DNA of 64,000 bases from CAVSCR01 sp963726575 (GTDB lineage Bacteria > Actinomycetota > Actinomycetes > JAHEKZ01), in contig CAVSCR010000002.1 of assembly GCA_963726575.1 (NCBI GenBank), positions 4,993 to 68,992 of the forward strand, written 5' to 3'. The position numbers and the translations under genes were made by a program. Below are positions 37,080-45,840 of the stretch, piece after piece. Numbering within the stretch: position 1 is the stretch's first letter; each line of letters begins with the position of its first letter. The notes below the pieces were generated by a model. It worked only from the letters and a program-made list of their open reading frames with translations. It made no database searches and was not told the DNA's origin.

Positions 37080-38442
37080 CCGCTGCGCTGATGCTGCGCT
37101 CCGAGCTCACCTGATAGATGCGCCAACTACCCGGTACGCCCTTCAGCTCGTGCTCGCCGACCTCCTGGAACGTCAGTCCTGACCCCAAGGTGAGGTCCTT
37201 GACGGTCGACGACACAAAGATCTGCGAGGGCGGCGCCATGGCGCCGATGCGGGCACCGACGTGGACGGCAATCCCACCGACCTGTCCGTCGATCGTCTCG
37301 ACCTCACCTGTGTGCAGTCCAGCCCGAATCTGCAGGCCCAGCGGCTGGACCCCCGCCACGATCGCCTCGGCGCAGCGAATCGCCCGTGCCGGTCCGTCGA
37401 AGGTGGCCAGGAAGCCGTCGCCGGCGGTGTTCACCTCGACGCCGCGGTAACGGCCGATCGCTGCTCTCACGGTTGCGTGGTGTCGCTCGAGGAGAGCACG
37501 CCATGCACTGTCGCCGAGCTCGGCGGCCTTGTCCGTGGACCCCACGATGTCGGTGAACAAGATCGTGGCGAGAACCCGGTCGAACTCCTGCTCCTCGGCC
37601 CGGATGGAGGTCAGGAACCGATCGACCTCGGCGAGGAACGCCGCCCCGGGCACATGCTCCCCGCCGGGAAGCTCGACGTAGGTGGCGTTGGGGATGCGCG
37701 CGGCGAAGTAACGACCCTCCTCGGGCTCGGTCAGGTCGTCCCCGGCTGCCTGCACCACCAGAGTCGGCACCTGGACCGAGGGCAACAGCTCGCGGATGTC
37801 GAGGTCGCGAGCCATACGTTCTGCGCTCAGCGCCGCACCGGGGCTGAGCGAGTGACGCGTCAGGTGGGCATAGCTGCGGACGAACGTCGGGTCGTGCGAG
37901 AGCGAGGGAGCCATCCAGTCGCAGAGCTCTTGTGCCAGTTCGAGGGTGCCCCACTGCGCCTCGACCTTGGCCAACCAGTCATCCCAAGTCTTGTCGTCCC
38001 ACGCCCACGGGTAGTCGGGTGCCCAGCTACCACGCGCAGTCGCTCCCCACGTGACGATCGCGAGGATACGTTCGGGAAACGTGGCGCCGAACAGCAAGGC
38101 CGGTCCCGCTCCGTCCTCCAGGGTCACCAGCGCCGCTCGTTCGGATCCCGCCGCATCCATCACTGCACGGATGTCGTCCATCCGGTCTTCCAAGGTGGGG
38201 AGAGCGTCGGGTCTGACTCCGTCCGACAGTCCGGTGCCTCTGCGGTCGAACAGCAGCAGTCGGGCGTGCGCGGCCAGTCCCGTGATGGTTTGCGCCGTGG
38301 CCCACCACTGCCACGTGATCTCGACGTTCGACGTGTAGATCGAGTTCATCAGGACGACGTCGATCGGACCCTCGCCGACTACCTGGTAGGCGATGTGAAC
38401 ACCGTCGGTGGTCTTGGCGTAGCGGGTCTCGGGCAGGTCCAT
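37051..38442 (-). CDS. Alpha/beta hydrolase-class III cyclase fusion with a probable dead hydrolase domain
   Basis: 463 residues from ATG at 38442. The N-terminal 280 residues are hydrolase-like (HIAYQVVGEGPIDVVLMN, LLLFDRRGTGLSDG, then WRALLERHHAT in the cyclase part). At the nucleophile elbow, where related fusions have GxSEGG, the sequence is TLEDGAGPA, so the Ser is missing. The domain may bind a ligand rather than cut it. The cyclase domain has TDIVGST and NTAGDGFLA (both metal Asp) and VHVGARI (Arg kept, Asn replaced by His, as usual for this subgroup). It has the same design as the pseudogene at 57180-57747. Confidence 0.9.
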   Translation of the reverse strand: MDLPETRYAKTTDGVHIAYQVVGEGPIDVVLMNSIYTSNVEITWQWWATAQTITGLAAHARLLLFDRRGTGLSDGVRPDALPTLEDRMDDIRAVMDAAGSERAALVTLEDGAGPALLFGATFPERILAIVTWGATARGSWAPDYPWAWDDKTWDDWLAKVEAQWGTLELAQELCDWMAPSLSHDPTFVRSYAHLTRHSLSPGAALSAERMARDLDIRELLPSVQVPTLVVQAAGDDLTEPEEGRYFAARIPNATYVELPGGEHVPGAAFLAEVDRFLTSIRAEEQEFDRVLATILFTDIVGSTDKAAELGDSAWRALLERHHATVRAAIGRYRGVEVNTAGDGFLATFDGPARAIRCAEAIVAGVQPLGLQIRAGLHTGEVETIDGQVGGIAVHVGARIGAMAPPSQIFVSSTVKDLTLGSGLTFQEVGEHELKGVPGSWRIYQVSSERSISAAVTDPSRSAS

Positions 38443-38454
38443 GACCGAGCGGCC

Positions 38455-39831
38455 CTACCCCACCGGCACGGGCGGGATCGTGGTCAAGCCGGCGGCGAAC
38501 CGTTCGTCGCTCACCGCCTCGTCGACCATCCGTCCGTTCAGGTAGTCGTCGTAGGCAGCCAGGTCGAAGTGGCCGTGGCCACACAGCGCGGTGAGGATCA
38601 CCGTCTCCTCGCCGGTCTCCTTGGCGCGGTTCGCCTCGCGGACGGCCAACGCGAGCGCGTGGGTCGGCTCGGGCGCGGGCACGATCCCCTCGTTGCGCGC
38701 GAACGTGACGGCCGCCGCGAAGCATTCCGTCTGCGGAACCGCCTGCGCCTCCATCAGCCCGAGCTCGTAGACATGCGACAGCAGCGGCGACATCCCGTGG
38801 TAGCGCAGTCCACCGGCGTGGATCGGGTCGGGGATGAAGTCGTGCCCAAGCGTGTGCATCTTGAGCAGCGGAGTCATGCCTGCGGTGTCACCGAAGTCGT
38901 ACGCGTAGATGCCGCGCGTCAGTGATGGGCACGAGGCGGGCTCAGCGGCGATGATCCGCGGCGCGATGTTTCCGGCAAGCTTTTCGCGCAGGAACGGGAA
39001 CGACAGGCCTCCGAAGTTGGAACCGCCGCCGGTGCAGCCGACGATGTGGGTCGGCGTCTCCCCCGCCTTGGCGAGCTGGAGCAACGCCTCTTCCCCGATG
39101 ATCGTCTGGTGCATGAGCACGTGGTTCAAGACGCTGCCCAGCGAGTACCGGACGTCCGGATCCTTGGCGGCGACCTCCACCGCCTCCGAGATCGCGATGC
39201 CGAGTGACCCGCTGTGGTTCGCCGGGTCGGCGCCGAGACGTCGCCCGGCTTCCGTGACGTCAGAGGGCGAACGGTGCACGACGCCGCCGAACGCCTCGAT
39301 CATCAAGCGGCGGTAGGGCTTGGTGTCGTAGGACGAGCCGACCTGCCAGACCTCGCACTCCAGGTCGAACAGGGCGCAGGCGAAGGCCAGGGCCGTGCCC
39401 CACTGGCCGGCCCCGGTCTCGGTCGTCAGCTTCTTCACTCCGGCCTTGGCGTTGTAGTACGCCTGCGGAACGGCCGTGTTGGGCTTGTGCGAGCCGGCCG
39501 GTGAGACACCTTCGTACTTGTAGTAGATCCGTGCTGGTGTGCCGAGCGCCTTCTCGAGGCGATGGGCCCGGAACAGTGGCGAGGGCCGCCATTGCCGGTA
39601 CACGTCGAGGACGCCACCGGGGATCTCGACGTACCGGTCCTGCGTCACCTCTTGCAGGATCAGGTCCATCGGGAACAGCGGCGCGAAGTCGTCCGGACCC
39701 GCCGGCTGGAGGGTGCCGGGGTGCAGCGCCGGGGGCGGTGGGCTGGGCAGGTCGGGGACCAGGTTGTACCAGCGGGTCGGCATCTCGTCCTCGCCCAGCT
39801 CGTACTTGTGGCGACGCACGGTGTCGTCCAT
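38455..39831 (-). CDS. TrpB2-type tryptophan synthase beta-like protein
   Basis: 458 residues from ATG at 39831. The PLP Lys is in GSHKPNTA, the phosphate-binding loop in CTGGGSNFGG, and RPSPLFRAHRLEKAL is the family's early motif. The long N-terminus (RWYNLVPDLPSPPPPALHPGT) is diagnostic of TrpB2. Stand-alone TrpB2 joins indole and serine, or works on serine derivatives. No trpA or other trp gene is adjacent, so indole salvage is a fair guess. A block of paired palindromes lies 137 to 218 bases upstream of its start. Confidence 0.93.
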   Translation of the reverse strand: MDDTVRRHKYELGEDEMPTRWYNLVPDLPSPPPPALHPGTLQPAGPDDFAPLFPMDLILQEVTQDRYVEIPGGVLDVYRQWRPSPLFRAHRLEKALGTPARIYYKYEGVSPAGSHKPNTAVPQAYYNAKAGVKKLTTETGAGQWGTALAFACALFDLECEVWQVGSSYDTKPYRRLMIEAFGGVVHRSPSDVTEAGRRLGADPANHSGSLGIAISEAVEVAAKDPDVRYSLGSVLNHVLMHQTIIGEEALLQLAKAGETPTHIVGCTGGGSNFGGLSFPFLREKLAGNIAPRIIAAEPASCPSLTRGIYAYDFGDTAGMTPLLKMHTLGHDFIPDPIHAGGLRYHGMSPLLSHVYELGLMEAQAVPQTECFAAAVTFARNEGIVPAPEPTHALALAVREANRAKETGEETVILTALCGHGHFDLAAYDDYLNGRMVDEAVSDERFAAGLTTIPPVPVG

Positions 39832-39967
39832 GACCGCGACCTCTCTCGACTAGCCTCACAGATCTCTCGCCGCAGGCGCGCGGCGTGCGGGCAACGTAGC
39901 GCGGCTACCCGGGCAAGGTCAGGGAATCCTCAGCCTGAGGATCGAAATCGACCCAACTCGCCACGGG

Positions 39968-40049
39968 ATGACCCCCAGAAAGGTTCTACAAGTACAGAAG
40001 CAACGGCGCATTGCTCCTGTTCTTGCGGAAGCAACGCCGCGTTGCTCCC
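39968..40049. repeat. 82-bp block with two 23-nt palindromes, copy 2
   Basis: Palindromes at 39996-40018 and 40027-40049 have arms related to GGAAGCAACG and a 3-nt spacer, with starts 31 bp apart as in copy 1. The block is 82 bp long, matches 29295-29376 without gaps at 68 of 82 positions, and begins ATGACCC in both copies. It lies between the end of the metallophosphoesterase gene and the start of trpB2. Confidence 0.75.
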
Positions 40050-40077
40050 ATGCGGAGGCCGGGACTGGGCGCGCGGG

Positions 40078-41607
40078 CTAGAGGCCGGGAATCGCGGCGA
40101 GCTCTGGCGGGATCTGGTCGATGCTGGTCGTGCCGTCCGCGTTCACCGTGTGTCGGGTGACCTCTGCCGAGGTCGTGCCCAGGCCGCCGAGCGTGATGTC
40201 GTCGAACGCCTTGACCTTGCCGGTCAAGGGGTCCAGGTAGAGCACGGTCAAGGTCACCGGCGTCGGCGTCTCACCCTGCAGGGCCCGAAGCCCCGCCCCA
40301 CCGGTCGAGCCCTGGACGAAGATGCGCGACCCCTTCTGGCCCAGCCAGGTGTACTGCTGGTGCAGGTGGCCGAACAGCAGGGTCGGGGCGTAACCGTCCA
40401 GCTCAGCGACGCCGTGCGGGTCGTGGAACATCACCAGGTCGACGCCGGGGTTCGCTGCGACGTAGTCCGCCAGCTGGACGGCCGCGCTGATGACGGCGGC
40501 GTCGCCGGCCGGGCTGTCGCTGCGGGTCAGCTTGTCGGGCGTCAGCCGCGGGTCACCAGCACCGGCCACCGTGATGCCGTCGATCGTGGTCTTGGTGTCG
40601 TTGAGCACCGTCGTGTTCGGCAGGCTCGCCACCTCCGCAACCGTGATCGCGGAGTCGTGATTGCCCTTGACGTACACGTAGGGAACACCGAGGGTCCCGA
40701 TCGGGGCGAGCGCCTGGTTCTCTGCCGCCGTGCCGTGGTCGGCGAGGTCGCCGGTGTCCACGATGAACGCCACGTGGTACTGCTTGGCCACCTGCTGCAC
40801 GATCGGCCAGGCCTGGATCGCCAAGTGGATGTCGGAGATGTGCAACACCGGGATGGTGCCGGCGGTCGTCCCCGTCTGTTCCGGAAGTGCGTTGATCGCG
40901 CGGGCGAGCGTGCTGACGTTGTTGACCAGTCCGGCCAGCTCGGTCCCGTACCGGCTGAGGTTGTCGGGGATCGCGGTGAGGTCGGCGATGACGCGCGGCG
41001 CGTTGGTCAGCTCACCGCTGTAGGTGGGTTCTCGGATCGCGTTGGCGTTCCAGGTGGCGCGCGTGGTGCCGGCGAGCACGGCAACGACCACCACCACCAC
41101 GCCGGACGCAACGAACACCGGACGGCTCCGGCGGGTGAGCAAAGCCGCGAGCAGGGCCGCGCCCAGCAATGCCGCCAAGCAGGCCCGCAGCACCGCCTTT
41201 CGGATCGCACTCTGCGCCTGCCGCGTCAGGTCCTGCTGAGTCGCTGGGTCCTGCGCGTTCGCCAGCAGCGCCGTTGCCTGTCCCAGATCGACGCCTGTGA
41301 CGGTTGCCTTCACCACCAACGGGGCGGCGTGCGTCGGCAGGTCCACGTGGCCCAAGGGCGGGATGTCGAGCTGCGTGCGGCCCTGCAGCGTCGGCATGAC
41401 GCTGGACTCGACGGTGAGTGGACCCACGTGGCTGGTCGCCGGCCCCGCGACGAGCAGACCCAACCAGCCGCCGACCAGAGCAGCCAGCAGGCCCACCGCG
41501 AGGTCGGCCGCCAGACGTTGCCGACGCGTCAGCCGGGTGTCGGGGTCATGTCGCAGCAGACCCGCACTGACGCGGTGCCACCAGTTCGCCGAGTCCGTCT
41601 GAACCAC
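40078..41607 (-). CDS. Membrane-anchored metallophosphoesterase
   Basis: 509 residues from GTG at 41607 with GGGAGG upstream. Two hydrophobic helices flank a domain of about 100 residues outside (LAADLAVGLLAALVGGWLGLL near 35; VFVASGVVVVVVAVLAGT near 170). The calcineurin-like phosphoesterase follows: VLHISDIHLA, FIVDTGDLADHG, VKGNHDS, MFHDPHG and FGHLHQQYTW give all five metal-binding motifs. The catalytic domain probably faces outside. The substrate may be a nucleotide or phospholipid, but is not known. Confidence 0.9.
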   Translation of the reverse strand: MVQTDSANWWHRVSAGLLRHDPDTRLTRRQRLAADLAVGLLAALVGGWLGLLVAGPATSHVGPLTVESSVMPTLQGRTQLDIPPLGHVDLPTHAAPLVVKATVTGVDLGQATALLANAQDPATQQDLTRQAQSAIRKAVLRACLAALLGAALLAALLTRRSRPVFVASGVVVVVVAVLAGTTRATWNANAIREPTYSGELTNAPRVIADLTAIPDNLSRYGTELAGLVNNVSTLARAINALPEQTGTTAGTIPVLHISDIHLAIQAWPIVQQVAKQYHVAFIVDTGDLADHGTAAENQALAPIGTLGVPYVYVKGNHDSAITVAEVASLPNTTVLNDTKTTIDGITVAGAGDPRLTPDKLTRSDSPAGDAAVISAAVQLADYVAANPGVDLVMFHDPHGVAELDGYAPTLLFGHLHQQYTWLGQKGSRIFVQGSTGGAGLRALQGETPTPVTLTVLYLDPLTGKVKAFDDITLGGLGTTSAEVTRHTVNADGTTSIDQIPPELAAIPGL

Positions 41608-41651
41608 GGTTCGGCGAACCTCCCGGTGACGTTCCCACTGATCGCGTCAGA

Positions 41652-41936
41652 TCAGACATTCTGCCATTCGCCGTCGATCCACTCGGGCTCGCCGTCGAGG
41701 TACGGCTGGAGCACGGTGCGGTACCACTCGTCCTGCGCCGGGTCGTCGGCCAGCTTCAGGTAGGCGTCCTTCGACTCGAATCGGACGGCCATGACCATGC
41801 GGCCGTCGTCGGCCTTCATGACCCACTGGTCGAGGTAGCCGGTGCCTGGTCCCCGCTCGGCGATCCAACGACGGCCGGCCTCGGCGACGTCGTCCACGTC
41901 TCCCTTGATCCGGGTGATCATCACGGTTCCGTACAT
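41652..41936 (-). CDS. Small dimeric alpha/beta-barrel-like protein
   Basis: 94 residues from ATG at 41936 with GGAGGGCG directly upstream. The strand-helix pattern MYGTVMITRIKGD, GYLDQWVMKADDGRMVMAVRFES, DEWYRTVLQPYLDG resembles the ABM/Dabb ferredoxin-like fold. No catalytic residue can be assigned. It lies 44 bases before the metallophosphoesterase gene on the same strand and may be co-transcribed. Confidence 0.75.
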   Translation of the reverse strand: MYGTVMITRIKGDVDDVAEAGRRWIAERGPGTGYLDQWVMKADDGRMVMAVRFESKDAYLKLADDPAQDEWYRTVLQPYLDGEPEWIDGEWQNV

Positions 41937-42019
41937 GCGCCCTCCTCGGGATCGGACTCGGTGCGCCGCGGCTTCGGTCTACTCCGCCGAAGCAGCCGTG
42001 TAAAGAGCGCAGCGGCGGG

Positions 42020-43726
42020 TCAGGACGTCCGCCGTTCGGCCGCCACGGCGGCGGCGATCGTCGGGTACCGCACCAGCGGCGGGTCGAGGCCGACCGGGCG
42101 CATCCGCTCCAGGTAGCCCACGAGCCGCTCGGTCGAGCGGGCCAGCACGACGTCGACGCCGTTCGCCCGCAGGGCCGCGACCATCTCCCCCATCTCGTCA
42201 GCGGCCGACGTGTCGATCGTGGGGATCGCCGCGGCGTCGAGCACGACCGTGGTGATCGAGGAGTCGCCGGCACACCGGTCAGCCACGAACGCGGCGAGCC
42301 GACGGGCATTGGCAAAGAACATCTGTCCCGCGAAGCGAACGACCAGCACTCCCGGTGTCACGACGTACTCGGGATGCTGGCGGATCGATCGGTAGACCAC
42401 GTCCTCATCGGCCCCGACGGTTTCGGCGCGGCCCAGTTCCACGACCTCTGGCCGATAGCTTCGGATCACCAGAACCAGCAGGGACGCCAGCACCGCGATC
42501 GCCAGGCCACCGAGAGCGCCGGTCGTCAGCACCCCGAGCAGCGCCACCACGGCGAGAACGAAGTCGCGGTTACGGTCGATGCGGTAGAGCCGACGAAAAC
42601 CGCGGACGTCGATCAGGCGGGCGATGCTCGTGACGATCACGGCAGCCACCACGGGAATCGGCAGGCCGTCGAACAACGGCGACAGCACCAAGATCGTTAC
42701 CAGCAACAGGAACGCAGTGAACAGCCCGTGACCAGGTGTCCTGACACCGGATCGGTCAGTGACTGAGCTGCGTGACAGGCTCGCGTCGGTGGGGAAGCCC
42801 TGCAGCAGGCCGCACAACACATTGCCAGCACCGAGCGCGATGAGCTCCTGGTCGGGTCGCACTTCGTCACCGTGCTGACGCGCCAGCGTCTGCGCCGTCC
42901 CGATGGACTCCGCGTAGCAGACCAGTGCCAGGGCCGCGCCACCTCCGACGGACAAGGACAACGACCCGAATCCAGCGATCGGCAGACTCGGCACCGGCAA
43001 GGTCGACGGCAGATCGGACAAGACGGCAACGCCATGGGCGGAGAGGTCGAGCGCACGGCTTGCAACGATGCTCACGATGACGACGATCAACGCACCCGGA
43101 AGCTTCGGCGCGACCCAGCCGAGCAGGACGAGCGCCACGATGGCGGTGACGCTGACCAGCACATTGACCAGCAACACGGTGTCGAGCTCCGTGACGAGGT
43201 GGTAGCCACGTTCGAGCGTGTCGCCCACGCCCTTCGGCACGCCGAGCAGCGCGGGCAGCTGTCCGACGATCACGTCGATCGCCACCCCGCTGATGAAACC
43301 CACGAGAACCGGCCGCGACAAGAAGTCGGCGATGAACCCCAGGCGCAGCAGGCCGCCCGCGATCAAGAAGATCCCGGTGGACAAGGCCAGCGCCGCCAGC
43401 GTCACGGCCACGTCCTGGCTCACCACGCCGGCAGCCGCCACGAGCGACGCAGCCACCACCGCCGGCGTGGAGCTCGGTCCGACCGAGAGATAGCGAGACG
43501 TTCCGAAGAGCGCGTACCCGACCGCCGCGGCCAGCGCGGCATAGAAGCCCGCCTCGGGAGGCGCGCCGGCGAGGCTGGCATAGGCGATCGCCTGCGGCGT
43601 CACGACCGCCCAGACGGTGAGGCCGGCGCGAAGGTCGCCGATCACGTCTCGACGGTCGTAGCGAGGCGCCCACTGCAGGATCGGGAGCCAGCGCGTCAGG
43701 GGCGCCGCCGTGGTCGCGGCGGTCAC
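42020..43726 (-). CDS. SulP family anion transporter with STAS domain
   Basis: 568 residues from GTG at 43726. The N-terminal 400 residues hold ten or more transmembrane segments with the family signatures VTPQAIAYASLAGAPPEAGFYAAL split around residue 40, and FLSRPVLVGFISGVAI. The C-terminal STAS domain (VLVVRFAGQMFFANARRLAAF, TTVVLDAAAIPTIDTSAADEM) is complete. It imports or exchanges sulfate, bicarbonate or a similar anion. No adjacent carbonic anhydrase or sulfate genes are seen. Confidence 0.92.
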   Translation of the reverse strand: MTAATTAAPLTRWLPILQWAPRYDRRDVIGDLRAGLTVWAVVTPQAIAYASLAGAPPEAGFYAALAAAVGYALFGTSRYLSVGPSSTPAVVAASLVAAAGVVSQDVAVTLAALALSTGIFLIAGGLLRLGFIADFLSRPVLVGFISGVAIDVIVGQLPALLGVPKGVGDTLERGYHLVTELDTVLLVNVLVSVTAIVALVLLGWVAPKLPGALIVVIVSIVASRALDLSAHGVAVLSDLPSTLPVPSLPIAGFGSLSLSVGGGAALALVCYAESIGTAQTLARQHGDEVRPDQELIALGAGNVLCGLLQGFPTDASLSRSSVTDRSGVRTPGHGLFTAFLLLVTILVLSPLFDGLPIPVVAAVIVTSIARLIDVRGFRRLYRIDRNRDFVLAVVALLGVLTTGALGGLAIAVLASLLVLVIRSYRPEVVELGRAETVGADEDVVYRSIRQHPEYVVTPGVLVVRFAGQMFFANARRLAAFVADRCAGDSSITTVVLDAAAIPTIDTSAADEMGEMVAALRANGVDVVLARSTERLVGYLERMRPVGLDPPLVRYPTIAAAVAAERRTS

Positions 43727-43765
43727 GCCTGCTGCCTTCGTCGCACGCGGGGCACGTTAGCGGAG

Positions 43766-44684
43766 CTACTCGTGGGCGCCGTGCTCGTGACCGCCGTGCC
43801 CGGCCGGCTCGAACTGGAACGTGGAGTGCTCGACGTCGAAATGGTCGGCGAGGCAGGCCTGCAGCTCATCCAGCAGCCGAGGCAGGTGGCCGTCGTGGAA
43901 ACACTCGTCATCCACCACCACATGCGCCGTCACGACCGGCAGGTCGGAGGCGACCTGCGAGGCGTGGAGATCATGGATGGCCACGACGTGGGCCACGGAC
44001 ATCACGTGCTCGCGGACGATCGGCGAGATCGACGTCGCGCGGCGTCGCTTCCAGCAGCACGTCGACCGTCTCGCGCAGCAAGCGCAACGTGCGCGGCAAG
44101 ATGAACAGCGCGATCACGATCGAGGTGACGGCGTCGGCCCGGAGCCAGCCGAACACCGCAATGAGTCCAGCCGTCACCAATACGGCAAGCGCACCGAGGG
44201 CGTCGGCAACCACCTCGAGGTAGGCGGCGCGCGTGCTCAGGTTGCCGCGCTGGATCCGGGCCAGCACCCAGATCGAGACCACGTTCCCCGCCAAGGCAAC
44301 AGCAGCGAAGGCGAACATGACGCCCGACTCCACCTGAGGCGGAGTGACCAGGCGCCGCACGCCCTCGACGAGGACGAACAGGGCGACGGCCAGGAGCAGG
44401 CCCGCTTGCGCCGCAGCCGCCAGCACCTCGGCCCGCCGATAGCCCCACGTGCGTTCCGGAGTCGCGGGACGGGTGGCCAATGTGGCAGCCACCAGCGCCA
44501 GCGAGAGACCAGCCACGTCAGTGAGCATGTGACCCGCGTCCGCCAGCAAGGCGAGGCTGCCCGACATCACGGCACCGACCACCTCGAGCAGCAAGATGCC
44601 GGTCGAGATGGTGAGCACCACGGCGAGCGGTCGGCGATGCGTGATGACGACGTCGAGCGCACCGTGGTCGTGGCCGTGGCTCAC
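43766..44684 (-). CDS. Cation diffusion facilitator (CzcD-like), one frame break
   Basis: GTG at 44684 with GGGGAGG upstream; the N-terminus is His-rich (MSHGHDHGA). Six helices follow, with LLADAGHMLTDVAGLSLALVA carrying the HxxxD metal site and LEVVADALGALAVLV its partner. The frame breaks near 44023: DVDLA should continue as PIVREHVMSVAHVVAIHDLHA in the next frame, which runs on to the cytoplasmic domain and a closing His-rich tail (GHGGHEHGAHE). With one base corrected the gene is full length. It would export zinc, cobalt or a related metal by proton exchange. Confidence 0.88.
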
Positions 44685-44811
44685 GATGCCTCCCCGCTCA
44701 CAACGTCGTCACCGCAGGCTAGCCCGAGGCGGCGCTGGGATTGGGTAACGTCGGGGCGGCATCGACCGACGACGACGAACTGATCGCCGACGAAAGGACA
44801 GTGGGACAGCC

Positions 44812-45273
44812 ATGGGCGTGCAGGAGGCCTTCTCGGAGCAGGAGTGGAAGCAGGTGAAGGACCTTCCCAGTGACGCGGCCATGTTCGTGGCGTCGTCGGG
44901 CAAGTCCGGCCCGATCCAGGTGGTCAAGGAGAGCACGGCGGCAGCCAAGGCGATCGTCGCCGCCAAGGACTCCCCCGACCCCCTCGTCGCCGCCGTGGTG
45001 GCCGATCTCAGCGACCACGACGACTCGGACAAGGTGACCAAACCGGACGACGTCAAGACGCCAGGTCAGCTGCACGACTATCTGCTCGCCCAGGTGAAGG
45101 CGGCAGCCGTCGTCATCCGTGAGAAGGCTCCGGACAGCGCCGCGCCGTACGGCCAGTTCATCGTGGACCTTGCCGTCAAGGTGAGCGAGGCCGCCAAGGA
45201 GGGCTTCGGCGGCCCGCGCGTCAGCCCCGAGGAGACCGCTGCGATCGACGACCTGCGGGCCGCCCTGCTCTAG
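44812..45273 (+). CDS. Hypothetical soluble protein, 153 residues
   Basis: ATG at 44812 with AAAGGACAG upstream. The protein is Ala-, Asp- and Lys-rich and mostly helical: MGVQEAFSEQEWKQVKDLP, SGPIQVVKESTAAAKAIVA, KTPGQLHDYLLAQVKAAAVVI. No signal peptide or membrane segment. I do not recognise a family with certainty, though actinobacteria carry similar small proteins. It overlaps the convergent YbjN-like gene by four bases. Confidence 0.75.
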   Translation: MGVQEAFSEQEWKQVKDLPSDAAMFVASSGKSGPIQVVKESTAAAKAIVAAKDSPDPLVAAVVADLSDHDDSDKVTKPDDVKTPGQLHDYLLAQVKAAAVVIREKAPDSAAPYGQFIVDLAVKVSEAAKEGFGGPRVSPEETAAIDDLRAALL

Positions 45274-45725
45274 TGGCCGTGAGCCGTCTCGGTCTCCGGT
45301 GGCCACGGGGTGACACCGCCGTACACCGCGGCGAGCATCTCCCCGATGTCTTGGGCCACACCGGCGACGGCGCGGATGGCGCGCTCCATCGAGTCGCTGT
45401 CGCTGCCGTACATGTCGAGGGTGCGCTGCACGACCACCGTGCCGCCGTCCAGGCATACCCGGGTCCACTGTCCCTCGCGGTTCAGCTCGTTGAGCTCACG
45501 CCAGAACCTGATCGTCGGCTTGCTGATACCGGTGGCGGCGTGGGCGAACACCTGAACCGTCGGTGGGATGCCGTCGGCAACACTGGGCTCGACGTGCACC
45601 CAGCAGGCAGCCGTGCCGACCCGGAACGGGTAGTCGCCGTCCTTGTCGACCTCGACGCGGTGAACCTCCCAGAAGTCTTCCAGGAACCGCTCGACATGAG
45701 CCCGCAGAAATGCTGTGTCGTCCAC
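45270..45725 (-). CDS. YbjN / type III secretion chaperone-like protein
   Basis: 151 residues. The fold pattern fits actinobacterial YbjN-domain proteins: a helix (AFLRAHVERFLEDFW), beta strands (YPFRVGTAACWVHVEP, TVQVFAHAATGI) and a closing helix pair (FWRELNELNREGQWTRVCL). These act as small chaperone-like proteins of uncertain role. Soluble and cytosolic. The four-base end overlap with the 44812 gene leaves no terminator space. Confidence 0.78.
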   Translation of the reverse strand: MDDTAFLRAHVERFLEDFWEVHRVEVDKDGDYPFRVGTAACWVHVEPSVADGIPPTVQVFAHAATGISKPTIRFWRELNELNREGQWTRVCLDGGTVVVQRTLDMYGSDSDSMERAIRAVAGVAQDIGEMLAAVYGGVTPWPPETETAHGH

Positions 45726-45840
45726 ACGCCCACCCCCTCGCTCCTACCAGGGTGAGGCCTCCCCCGGACAGGGCAAGCGCCTACCTGGGTGGTGGTGTTG
45801 GGCCACGCGGGTGAAACCGGCCGGTTCGACGGGGCCCGGT

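Noticed and set aside
37261..38925. 554-residue open frame on the plus strand
   Set aside because: It is antisense to the hydrolase-cyclase and trpB2 genes and shows no protein family features.
29323..40049. Palindromes considered as a CRISPR-like array
   Set aside because: Only two copies per site with an 8-nt gap, strong self-symmetry and no cas genes.
45815..45826. 12-bp palindrome AACCGGCCGGTT after the gene at 45841
   Set aside because: No loop and no T-tract; too weak to call a terminator in G+C-rich DNA.
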